A stretch of DNA of 8,976 nt from an uncultured Pseudomonadota bacterium (GTDB taxonomy: Bacteria > Pseudomonadota > Gammaproteobacteria > Burkholderiales > Eutrophovitaceae): assembly GCA_937983055.1 (NCBI GenBank), contig CALJLA010000256.1, positions 1 through 8,976 on the forward strand, written 5' to 3'. Both the position numbers and the translations under genes were made by a program. The notes below the pieces were generated by a model. It saw only the letters and a program-made list of their open reading frames with translations. It was not told where the DNA came from and made no database searches. Below, piece after piece: positions 1 through 6,164 of the stretch (within the stretch, counting starts at the first letter, position 1; every line of letters begins with the position of its first letter).

Positions 1-465
1 GACTCTCTGAGCAAGCCGTTCAAGCGCGATCAACTCGCGGCGATGCTTTCGCGGTTTCTGCTCGCGGGAGAGCGGCCGCCGCCCGCCCGCGCCGCCCAGG
101 CCCGGCCGGACGGCGAAGTGATCGACCAGGCGATGCTGAACAACATTCGCGCCCTGGCGCCCGGCAACACTCTGCTGAGGCAAGTGATCGGCGCTTACCT
201 GGAAAGCGCGCCGAAGCTGCTCGCCGAATTCAGCGACGCGCTCGCGCGCGCGGACGCGGAGCGTGCCCATCGGGCCGTGCACACGCTGAAATCGAGCAGC
301 GCCAACGTGGGCGCTGCACTGCTGTCCGAAGTCTGCAGGGAGATCGAAGCTCAGGTCCGTTCCGGCGAACTGGGCCCCGCGCGCGAGGGCACGGCGCGCA
401 TGCAGGCGGAACACGGCCGCGCGGCGGCCGCGCTGAAAGTACATCTTGAAGAGGTCCAGGCATGA
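1..465 (+). CDS. REC-Hpt C-terminal part of a hybrid sensor histidine kinase (5' end outside window)
   Basis: The reading frame is open from the first base, so the gene begins upstream of the window; 154 codons are visible. The first residues (SLSKPFKRDQL) match the end of a receiver domain, where the lysine of the KPF motif is the conserved switch lysine. After a Pro/Ala/Arg-rich linker of about 25 residues comes a complete Hpt four-helix domain. Its motif AVHTLKSSSANVGA carries the phosphorylatable histidine encoded at 280-282. Hpt domains take phosphate from one receiver and pass it to another, so this is probably the output end of a REC-Hpt hybrid kinase acting at the membrane or in the cytoplasm. 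The TGA stop overlaps the ATG of the next gene (ATGA), which suggests translational coupling and a shared pathway. It could instead be a stand-alone REC-Hpt protein, because no kinase domain is visible. An ATG at 43 lies inside the receiver end and is unlikely to be the real start. Confidence 0.88.
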   Translation, partial: DSLSKPFKRDQLAAMLSRFLLAGERPPPARAAQARPDGEVIDQAMLNNIRALAPGNTLLRQVIGAYLESAPKLLAEFSDALARADAERAHRAVHTLKSSSANVGAALLSEVCREIEAQVRSGELGPAREGTARMQAEHGRAAAALKVHLEEVQA

Positions 466-2594
466 CCATCCCTTCTCTTTCAATCGAAAAACGAGACCCG
501 GTCGGACTCGTCGTCGACGACGACCCGGTCATGCGGATGTTGATCCGCCAGGTGCTGGAACGCGACGGACTGGTCGTGCACGAGGCAGCGGACGGACGCC
601 AGGCGCTCGAAAGTTTTCCGGCGCTGGCACCGGACATCGTGCTGCTCGACGTGATGATGCCGGAGATGGACGGGTTTGCCGCCTGCGCCGCGCTGCGCGC
701 GTTGCCGCAGGGGTCGCGTACGCCGGTGCTGATGCTGACAGGCCTGGACGATCTCGAGTCCATCAACAAGGCTTTCGAGGCCGGCGCCACCGATTTCATC
801 AGCAAGCCTATCAGTTGGGGCGTGCTCGGGCATCGCGTGAGGTACATGCTGCGCGCGGCGCACACGCTTGACGCCCTGTCGCGCAGCCAGGAAACACTGG
901 CCGAGGCGCAGAAGATCGCCTGTCTCGGCAGCTGGGAGTGGGATCTTCTCCGCGGCCATTTCGGCTGGTCGGAAGAGGCGCTGCGTATTCTGGGCCTTAA
1001 GGCCGGGGAAGCCTCCGGTCTCGACGGTTACCTGCAACGCGTCGATCCGGCGGAGCAGGCGGCGACCCGGGCGCAGATCGACGGGCTGGTGCACGAGGGG
1101 GGCGAGCTGGATCTTTTCAACCGGCTGTGCCTCGCGGACGGCAGCGTCCGCCATGTCCATCTGCGCGGAGTGCACAGAGGCAGCGCACCGGTCAGAGTCC
1201 TGTCGGGCACGATTCAGGACGTGACCGAACGCAAGCGCGCCGAGGAGCAGATCCGGTACCTGGCGTACTATGACGGCCTCACCAGTCTGCCAAACCGGCA
1301 GTTTTTCCTGGAACAACTCCAGCGAACGCTGGTCCTCGCGCGGCGCCACGAGCGCCAGCTCGCGGTGCTGTCGCTGGACATCGACCAGTTCAAGCGCATC
1401 AACGACACGCTTGGCCATCAGGTCGGCGACGAGTTGCTGCAGGCGATTTCGCATCGCCTTATCGACAGCGTGCGCGGCGGCGACGAAGTCGCGAGGGCCG
1501 AACCCGGCATAGACGGTCACATTGCCCGGCTGGGTGGAGACGAATTCAGCCTGCTGCTGGTCGAGCTCGGTCACTTCCATGACGCAGCAAAGGTGGCGCA
1601 TCGGCTGCTGGAAATGCTGCGCGCACCCTTCCGCGTTGGCGATCAGGAGATCTTCGTGACCGCGAGCATCGGCATATCCCTCTTCCCCAGCGACGGCGAC
1701 AGCCCGGACGTGCTGATGCGAAACGCGGATACCGCTATGCACTACGCGAAAGAGCAGGGCCGCGCCAACTACCAGTTCTACGGCCGCACGATGAACTCGC
1801 GCGCGCTGGAAAAACTCTCGATGGAGGCACAGCTTCGGCGCGCCCTGGATAGAAACGAGCTCACCGTGCATTATCAGCCGAAGGTCGAGGCCAAGACCGG
1901 CTCCGTGGTAGGGGTCGAGGCCTTGGTGCGCTGGAAACACCCGGAGCTCGGCGTGGTCGGCCCGAGCCAGTTCATTCCGATCGCGGAAGAGATCGGCCTG
2001 ATCGTACCCATCGGGGAGTGGGTGCTGGAACAGGCCTGCCGGCAGGTTCGTGCCTGGCAGAGCCGGGGCTACGCCAACCTCGGCATGGCGGTGAACATCG
2101 CCGGACCGCATTTCCGGCAGCCGAAGCTGCTGCGCTCGGTGGGCGACGCTCTGCGCAGGCTCGAGATTCCGGCGCACTGCCTGGAGCTCGAGGTCACGGA
2201 AAGCATGCTGATGGAGAATCTGGACGCCACTCAGATCACGCTGCGCCGCCTGAAGGAAATGGGCGTGCGCCTGGCGATGGACGATTTCGGCACGGGCTAC
2301 TCGTCGCTGGCCTATCTGAAGCGTTTTCCCCTCGACACGCTGAAGATCGACCGAACTTTCCTGAAGGACGCGCCCGACGATGCCGGCGACGCGGCGCTGA
2401 TCAGCGCGATCATCGCCATGGCGCACAGCCTGAATCTGACCGTCGTCGCCGAAGGCGTGGAGTACGAAAAGCAGCTCGATTTCCTGCGCGACCGGGGCTG
2501 CGACCTGATCCAGGGCTATCTCGTCAGCCGCCCCTCGGCGCCGGAAGACCTGGACGAACTGCTGCACCGTCAGGCATTGGTGCGCACCGCCTAG
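462..2594 (+). CDS. Response regulator with REC-PAS-GGDEF-EAL domains (c-di-GMP cyclase/phosphodiesterase)
   Basis: A cytoplasmic 710-residue protein with no signal peptide or membrane segment. REC spans about residues 13-135, with acidic pocket D19-D21, phospho-acceptor D63 (LLDVMMPEMDG), T93 and K115. PAS spans about 150-262 (GSWEWD near 156, ending in DVTERK). The GGDEF domain spans about 265-435, with DGLTSLPNR at 271, metal-binding D306 and an intact GGDEF at 358-362. The EAL domain spans about 447-700, with EALVR at 486, N545, E577, DDFGTG at 607-612, K628, D630, E664, E667 and Q684. The key residues of both domains are therefore present, and either or both activities are possible. A RxxD sequence (R338-D341) lies 11 residues further from GGDEF than the usual inhibitory site. 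The usual Ser of the EAL NxS motif is Ala547. The start is supported by GAGG seven bases before the ATG and by the ATGA overlap with the upstream Hpt gene, its likely phosphodonor. Which activity dominates cannot be read from sequence. Confidence 0.95.
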   Translation: MTIPSLSIEKRDPVGLVVDDDPVMRMLIRQVLERDGLVVHEAADGRQALESFPALAPDIVLLDVMMPEMDGFAACAALRALPQGSRTPVLMLTGLDDLESINKAFEAGATDFISKPISWGVLGHRVRYMLRAAHTLDALSRSQETLAEAQKIACLGSWEWDLLRGHFGWSEEALRILGLKAGEASGLDGYLQRVDPAEQAATRAQIDGLVHEGGELDLFNRLCLADGSVRHVHLRGVHRGSAPVRVLSGTIQDVTERKRAEEQIRYLAYYDGLTSLPNRQFFLEQLQRTLVLARRHERQLAVLSLDIDQFKRINDTLGHQVGDELLQAISHRLIDSVRGGDEVARAEPGIDGHIARLGGDEFSLLLVELGHFHDAAKVAHRLLEMLRAPFRVGDQEIFVTASIGISLFPSDGDSPDVLMRNADTAMHYAKEQGRANYQFYGRTMNSRALEKLSMEAQLRRALDRNELTVHYQPKVEAKTGSVVGVEALVRWKHPELGVVGPSQFIPIAEEIGLIVPIGEWVLEQACRQVRAWQSRGYANLGMAVNIAGPHFRQPKLLRSVGDALRRLEIPAHCLELEVTESMLMENLDATQITLRRLKEMGVRLAMDDFGTGYSSLAYLKRFPLDTLKIDRTFLKDAPDDAGDAALISAIIAMAHSLNLTVVAEGVEYEKQLDFLRDRGCDLIQGYLVSRPSAPEDLDELLHRQALVRTA

Positions 2595-2622
2595 CGCCGG
2601 AAGCTCTGCGACGAGCGGCAAC

Positions 2623-2650
2623 AAAAAAGGCCGGGTGAAACCCGGCCTTT
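2623..2650 (-). terminator. Rho-independent terminator of the alpha operon, in the convergent intergenic region
   Basis: The arms 2626-2636 and 2640-2650 are perfect complements (11 bp, core GGCCGGGT/ACCCGGCC) around a three-base loop. Read on the minus strand, the hairpin is followed by six U (the A run at 2623-2628, partly inside the stem), the classical intrinsic terminator form. It lies 47 bases after the rplQ stop. On the + strand the same hairpin begins 31 bases after the stop of the GGDEF-EAL gene but is followed only by UUU, all within the stem, so termination in that direction would be weaker. A further GC-only hairpin (7 bp, 2671-2677 with 2682-2688) lies between it and rplQ. Confidence 0.9.
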
Positions 2651-2697
2651 CCGATGCTGCACCTACGAGCGGCGGGCCGGCGCCCGCCCGCGCCGCT

Positions 2698-3099
2698 TCA
2701 GGATTTTGCTTTCTCCGCGGCCGTTTCCTCGCTGCCGGCCTCCGGCCTGTCGAGCAGCTCGACCAGCGCCATCGGCGCATTGTCGCCCTGCCTGAAGCCG
2801 AACTTCAGGATGCGCAGGTAGCCACCGGGGCGCTTCGCGAAGCGTGGCCCGAGCTCGTTGAACAGCTTCGTGACCATTTCACGATCGCGCAGGCGGGCGA
2901 AGGCCAGCCTGCGGTTGGACAGCGAGGGCGCTTTCCCCAGGGTGATGATCGGTTCGACCACGCGGCGCAGTTCCTTCGCTTTCGGCAGCGTGGTCTTGAT
3001 GACCTCGTGGCGGATGAGCGAGTTGGCCATGTTTCGAAGCATCGCTTCACGATGCGCGCTCGTGCGGTTCAGTTTGCGCAGTCCGAGTCGATGACGCAT
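2698..3099 (-). CDS. rplQ: 50S ribosomal protein L17
   Basis: L17 of the large subunit, 133 residues against 127 in E. coli; the extra residues are a Glu/Ala/Lys-rich tail (EAGSEETAAEKAKS). The N-terminus MRHRLGLRKLNRTSAHR and the motif LIRHEVIKTTLPKAKELRRVVEP are hallmarks of the family. The C-terminal core RPGGYLRILKFGFRQGDNAPMALVEL is also present in full. The ATG start has an AGGA sequence eight bases upstream. This is the last gene of the alpha operon, after rpoA as usual, and is followed by the terminator at 2623-2650. The spacer from rpoA (148 bases) is the longest in the cluster. Confidence 0.98.
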   Translation of the reverse strand: MRHRLGLRKLNRTSAHREAMLRNMANSLIRHEVIKTTLPKAKELRRVVEPIITLGKAPSLSNRRLAFARLRDREMVTKLFNELGPRFAKRPGGYLRILKFGFRQGDNAPMALVELLDRPEAGSEETAAEKAKS

Positions 3100-3247
3100 T
3101 TTCGTGTTCCTGTATCCCTGTTCAACCTGTTTGACACCGCCGCCCCGTCAGGCGGAGCCCGGCCATCTTCGCGCATTCAGCGCGTACTGCAACCTTCGGT
3201 TTCCGGGCAGCGTTGAGCCCCCGGATCGCCGCCCTGCAAACGCCGCG

Positions 3248-4222
3248 TCAGACCTTCTCCAGCCCCGCCGGCGGCCAGTTCTCGAGCTTCATGCCGAGGG
3301 TCAGCCCGCGCGCGGCGAGGACTTCCTTGATCTCGTTGAGTGACTTGCGCCCCAGATTCGGCGTCTTGAGCAATTCGGTCTCGGTGCGCTGGATCAGGTC
3401 GCCGATGTAGTAGATGTTCTCGGCCTTAAGGCAGTTTGCCGAGCGCACCGTCAGCTCGAGATCGTCGACCGGGCGCAGCAGGATCGGGTCGACCTGCGGG
3501 GTCTTGGGCGCTTCCACCGGCGCCGGCGTGCCCTTCAGGTCGGCAAAGCTGGACAGCTGCTCCATCAGCACGCGGGCGGCATAGCGGATGGCCTCTTCCG
3601 GCTCCACGACGCCGTTCGTTTCGATGTCGATGATCAGCTTGTCGAGGTCGGTGCGCTGTTCCACGCGCGCGCTCTCGACCGCGTAGCTGACGCGCTTCAC
3701 CGGGCTGAACGAGGCGTCGAGCATGATGTTGCCGATGCTGCGGCCTTCCTTCAGGGTCTGCCGCGTGGTCGCGGGAATGTAGCAGCGGCCCGCCTCGAAC
3801 TTGATCTGCATGTCGGTCTTGCAGCACGGCGCGAGATGAGCACTGAGATGGGCGGGACTCACCAACTCGACGTCGTGGGTCGATTCGATGTCCGACGCCC
3901 GAATCAGGCCCTCGCCCTGCTTCTTGAGATTGAGCAGCGCTTCTTCGCGATTGTGAAGCTTGAGTACGACGCCCTTCAGGTTCAGCAGCAAGTCGACCAC
4001 GTCTTCCTGAACGCCCTCGATCGTGGAGTACTCGTGCAGCACGCCGCCGATCTTGACCTCGGTGGGCGCAAAGCCTGGCATCGAAGACAGCAGGACCCTG
4101 CGCAACGCATTGCCCAGGGTATGTCCGTAGCCGCGCTCGAAAGGCTCCATCGTGACCTTTGCATGATACGGTCCGACCGATTGAACATCGATGATTCGCG
4201 GCTTCAGGAAGCTGCTTTGCAT
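3248..4222 (-). CDS. rpoA: DNA-directed RNA polymerase subunit alpha
   Basis: The alpha subunit seeds polymerase assembly as a dimer and contacts UP elements and activators; 324 residues, near the E. coli length of 329. The N-terminal domain (about 1-225) holds the dimer helix motif HTLGNALRRVLLSSMPG at 34-50, EYSTIEGVQEDVVDLLLNLKG at 64-84, and SARVEQRTDLDKL at 184-195. A short Pro/Thr linker (about 230-245) leads to the C-terminal domain (about 246-320), with the DNA-binding 265 determinant RSANCLKAEN at 260-269 and TPNLGRKSLNEIKEVL. The start is an ATG with GAGG nine bases upstream. The position between rpsD and rplQ is the standard alpha-operon order. Three cysteines in the N-terminal domain (C133, C134, C147) are unusual; C147 stands where E. 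coli has the second Gly of GRGY. Confidence 0.99.
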   Translation of the reverse strand: MQSSFLKPRIIDVQSVGPYHAKVTMEPFERGYGHTLGNALRRVLLSSMPGFAPTEVKIGGVLHEYSTIEGVQEDVVDLLLNLKGVVLKLHNREEALLNLKKQGEGLIRASDIESTHDVELVSPAHLSAHLAPCCKTDMQIKFEAGRCYIPATTRQTLKEGRSIGNIMLDASFSPVKRVSYAVESARVEQRTDLDKLIIDIETNGVVEPEEAIRYAARVLMEQLSSFADLKGTPAPVEAPKTPQVDPILLRPVDDLELTVRSANCLKAENIYYIGDLIQRTETELLKTPNLGRKSLNEIKEVLAARGLTLGMKLENWPPAGLEKV

Positions 4223-4292
4223 AGACTAGATCCTCTACAAAGTTCCAAAAGTGGCCAATCCCGGCGACGCGGCGCCAGGCGGGCACAGGGAA

Positions 4293-4919
4293 CTACTTGG
4301 AATAAAGCTCGACCACCGCCGATTCGTTGATCGTCGAGGAAAGCTCGGAGCGCTGCGGCATCGCCTTGAACGTGCCCTTGAGCGCCTTGATATCGACCTC
4401 GACCCACTCGGGGAAACCGCGGCCCTCGGCTGCCTCGGCAGCCGCCTTGATGCGAAGCTGCTGCCTGGCTTTCTCGCTGACTTCCACCACGTCGCCCACG
4501 CGCACCTGGTATGAGGGAATGTTCACGCGCTTGCCGTTGACCAGGATGGCGTTGTGCCTGACGACCTGGCGCGCCTCGCTCCTGGAAGCGCCAAAGCCCA
4601 TGCGGTAGACAACCGAGTCGAGGCGCCGCTCCAGCCCCTGCAGCAGGGCCTCGCCGGTCACGCCCTTCTGGCGGGAGGCCTCCTTATAGCCCTTGCGGAA
4701 CTGGCGTTCCAGCACGCCGTAGATTCGGCGCACCTTCTGCTTTTCACGGAGCTGGCGACCGAAGTCGGAGATGCGCGTGTTCTTCTGCCCGTGCTGACCG
4801 GGCGCGTAGGAACGGCGTTCGATCGCGCACTTGTCGGTGAAGCACTTCTCGCCCTTGAGAAACAGCTTCTCGCCTTCGCGGCGGCACTGGCGGCACTTGG
4901 CGTCGAGGTTTCTGGCCAC
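4293..4919 (-). CDS. rpsD: 30S ribosomal protein S4 (zinc-binding form)
   Basis: S4 is a primary 16S rRNA binder that nucleates small-subunit assembly and, in E. coli, represses its own operon; 208 residues. The N-terminus has four cysteines in CxxC (9, 12) and CxxxxC (26, 31), the zinc-binding form of S4 rather than the cysteine-free E. coli form. Other hallmarks are APGQHG near 39-44, LREKQKVRRIYGVLERQF, and the S4 RNA-binding domain LDSVVYRMGFGASRSEARQVV. The C-terminus INESAVVELYSK is typical. The start codon is GTG (CAC on the + strand at 4917-4919). It is chosen because a perfect AAGGAG lies eight bases upstream and the next residues ARNLDAKCRQC match the family start. The spacer from rpsK is only 12 bases. 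Confidence 0.98.
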   Translation of the reverse strand: MARNLDAKCRQCRREGEKLFLKGEKCFTDKCAIERRSYAPGQHGQKNTRISDFGRQLREKQKVRRIYGVLERQFRKGYKEASRQKGVTGEALLQGLERRLDSVVYRMGFGASRSEARQVVRHNAILVNGKRVNIPSYQVRVGDVVEVSEKARQQLRIKAAAEAAEGRGFPEWVEVDIKALKGTFKAMPQRSELSSTINESAVVELYSK

Positions 4920-4927
4920 GTTCTACT

Positions 4928-4934
4928 CTCCTTA
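4928..4934 (-). promoter_or_regulatory. Shine-Dalgarno site of rpsD overlapping the rpsK stop codon
   Basis: On the minus strand the sequence TAAGGAG contains both the TAA stop of rpsK and the AAGGAG ribosome binding site of rpsD, eight bases before the GTG start. The overlap favours translational coupling of S11 and S4 and fixes the GTG as the S4 start. Confidence 0.85.
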
Positions 4935-5324
4935 AATCCGACGCTTCTTCGGCGGACGGCAGCCGTTGTGGGGAATCGGGGTCACGTCCGAGATACTGGT
5001 GATCTTGAAGCCGACGGCGTTCAGCGCCCGCACTGCAGACTCGCGTCCCGGTCCCGGCCCCTTGATGCGCACCTCGAGGTTTTTCACGCCGAATTCCTGC
5101 GCCGCCCGACCCGCCTGCTCGGCGGCGATCTGGGCCGCGAACGGCGTGCTCTTGCGAGATCCCTTGAAGCCGCTCGCGCCGGACGTCGCCCAGGCGAGCG
5201 CGTTGCCCTGCCGGTCGGTAATCATCACGATCGTGTTGTTGAAGGAAGCGTGAATGTGCGCAATGCCTTCCGCGACATTCTTCTTGACCTTCTTGCGAAC
5301 CCGAGTGGTGGTTGCCTTTGCCAT
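4932..5324 (-). CDS. rpsK: 30S ribosomal protein S11
   Basis: S11 forms part of the small-subunit platform near the mRNA exit and E site; 130 residues, about the usual length. Diagnostic stretches are NVAEGIAHIHASFNNTIVMI near the N-terminus, GNALAWATSGASGFKGSRK, and TPFAAQIAAEQAGRAA in the middle. The conserved C-terminus is DVTPIPHNGCRPPKKRRI. The start is an ATG with AAGGA six bases upstream. The gene sits between rpsM and rpsD with spacers of 24 and 12 bases, the standard alpha-operon position. Nothing about it is odd. Confidence 0.98.
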   Translation of the reverse strand: MAKATTTRVRKKVKKNVAEGIAHIHASFNNTIVMITDRQGNALAWATSGASGFKGSRKSTPFAAQIAAEQAGRAAQEFGVKNLEVRIKGPGPGRESAVRALNAVGFKITSISDVTPIPHNGCRPPKKRRI

Positions 5325-5348
5325 TTAGAATCCTTGCGTCAAATCCGG

Positions 5349-5732
5349 TTATTTCTTCGCAGGCACGCCGCCGCCGGTCTTGATGGCGGCCTTGCGGGGG
5401 CCCTTGCGGGTGCGTGCATTGGTGCGGGTTCTCTGCCCGCGCACCGGCAGACCCCGGCGATGGCGCGAGCCGCGATAGGAGCCGAGGTCCATCAACCGCT
5501 TGATGTTCATCGACACTTCGCGGCGCAGGTCCCCTTCGACCGTGTACTTGGCGACCTGTTCACGCAGCTTTTCCATCTGCGCGTCGGTCAGCTCCTTGAT
5601 CTTGGTCGACGGCACGATGCCGGCGATGGCGCAGATCTGAAGCGCGGTCGACCGCCCAATGCCATAGATGGCGGTCAGCGCGACCCACGCGTGCTGCTGG
5701 TTCGGGATGTTTACTCCGGCGATGCGAGCCAT
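5349..5732 (-). CDS. rpsM: 30S ribosomal protein S13
   Basis: S13 sits in the head of the small subunit and contacts the P-site tRNA and the large subunit; 127 residues against 118 in E. coli. The N-terminus MARIAGVNIPNQQHAWVAL with ALTAIYGIGRSTA (helix-two-turn-helix region), the middle YTVEGDLRREVSMNIKRLMD, and the basic tail RHRRGLPVRGQRTRTNART identify it. The extra length is a C-terminal GGGVPAKK-type tail. The ATG has AGGA six bases upstream. It is the first alpha-operon gene, but only 36 bases separate it from rpmJ, so it is probably co-transcribed with the spc genes. Confidence 0.98.
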   Translation of the reverse strand: MARIAGVNIPNQQHAWVALTAIYGIGRSTALQICAIAGIVPSTKIKELTDAQMEKLREQVAKYTVEGDLRREVSMNIKRLMDLGSYRGSRHRRGLPVRGQRTRTNARTRKGPRKAAIKTGGGVPAKK

Positions 5733-5768
5733 AAGTCTTCCTGCTTCCGTCTTGCGCTGTTCGCGCGG

Positions 5769-5885
5769 TTAGCCCTGGCGCTGCTTGTGGCGCGGGTCGT
5801 CGGTGCAGATCACCCGCACCACGTTCTTGCGGCGGACGATCTTGCAGTGCCGACACAGTTTCTTGACCGATGCCTGTACGCGCAT
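5769..5885 (-). CDS. rpmJ: 50S ribosomal protein L36 (zinc-ribbon form)
   Basis: A 38-residue protein read directly from the minus strand between infA and rpsM: MRVQASVKKLCRHCK, then IVRRKNVVRVICTDDPRHKQRQG and a TAA stop. The zinc ligands C11, C14, C27 and H33 are all present, so this is the zinc-binding (C+) form of L36, a late-assembling protein of the large subunit. The start ATG has GGAG six bases upstream. The position after infA and before rpsM is the usual one in betaproteobacteria. One more residue than the common 37 appears at the C-terminus (the final Gly). Confidence 0.97.
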   Translation of the reverse strand: MRVQASVKKLCRHCKIVRRKNVVRVICTDDPRHKQRQG

Positions 5886-5931
5886 TTCGTTCTCCCTCGC
5901 GCCTTCCGGCGCCATTTTCTACGTCTGATTC

Positions 5932-6150
5932 CTACTTCGCCCTGAAAACGATCCTGCCCTTGGTCAGGTCGTAGGGCGTCAGTTCAACCGTTACCTTGTC
6001 GCCCGGAAGGATCCGGATGTAGTGCATCCGCATCTTTCCGGAAATGTGCCCGAGCACAACATGGCCATTTTCCAATTGCACGCGAAACGTTGCGTTGGGC
6101 AGGGTTTCAAGCACTTCGCCCTGCATCTGGATCGTGTCTTCCTTGGCCAT
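5932..6150 (-). CDS. infA: Translation initiation factor IF-1
   Basis: IF-1 is a one-domain OB-fold protein that binds the A site of the small subunit during initiation; exactly 72 residues, the family length. The sequence MAKEDTIQMQGEVLETLPN, then LENGHVVLGHISGKMRMHYIRI and DKVTVELTPYDLTKGRIVFRAK, is close to E. coli IF-1 along its whole length. The frame stays open far upstream through secY in another frame, so the start is set by homology at the ATG at 6148-6150, 14 bases after the secY stop. No convincing Shine-Dalgarno sequence precedes it, which suggests reinitiation after secY. In E. coli infA lies elsewhere; its place between secY and rpmJ is typical of betaproteobacteria. Confidence 0.97.
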   Translation of the reverse strand: MAKEDTIQMQGEVLETLPNATFRVQLENGHVVLGHISGKMRMHYIRILPGDKVTVELTPYDLTKGRIVFRAK

Positions 6151-6164
6151 TCGACCCGGGCTCG

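Noticed and set aside
446..1512. Three short + strand open frames (446-871, 868-1224, 1270-1512) inside the signalling gene
   Set aside because: They are in other frames of the REC-PAS-GGDEF-EAL gene, are Arg-rich, and have no domain. The main frame is uninterrupted, so there is no frameshift to explain.
2671..2688. GC-only 7-bp hairpin downstream of rplQ as a second terminator
   Set aside because: No U tract follows on either strand, and the nearby hairpin at 2626-2650 explains termination better. Such palindromes are common in GC-rich spacers.
480..2780. 766-codon open frame on the minus strand opposite the GGDEF-EAL gene
   Set aside because: It is entirely antisense to a gene with complete REC, PAS, GGDEF and EAL motifs and runs through the terminator into rplQ. 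Its product shows no recognisable domain. Long antisense frames are expected in GC-rich coding DNA.
4554..5945. 463-codon open frame on the + strand across rpsD, rpsK, rpsM and rpmJ
   Set aside because: It lies antisense to four unmistakable conserved genes and their spacers, has a low-complexity His/Arg/Leu-rich product, and has no family signature.
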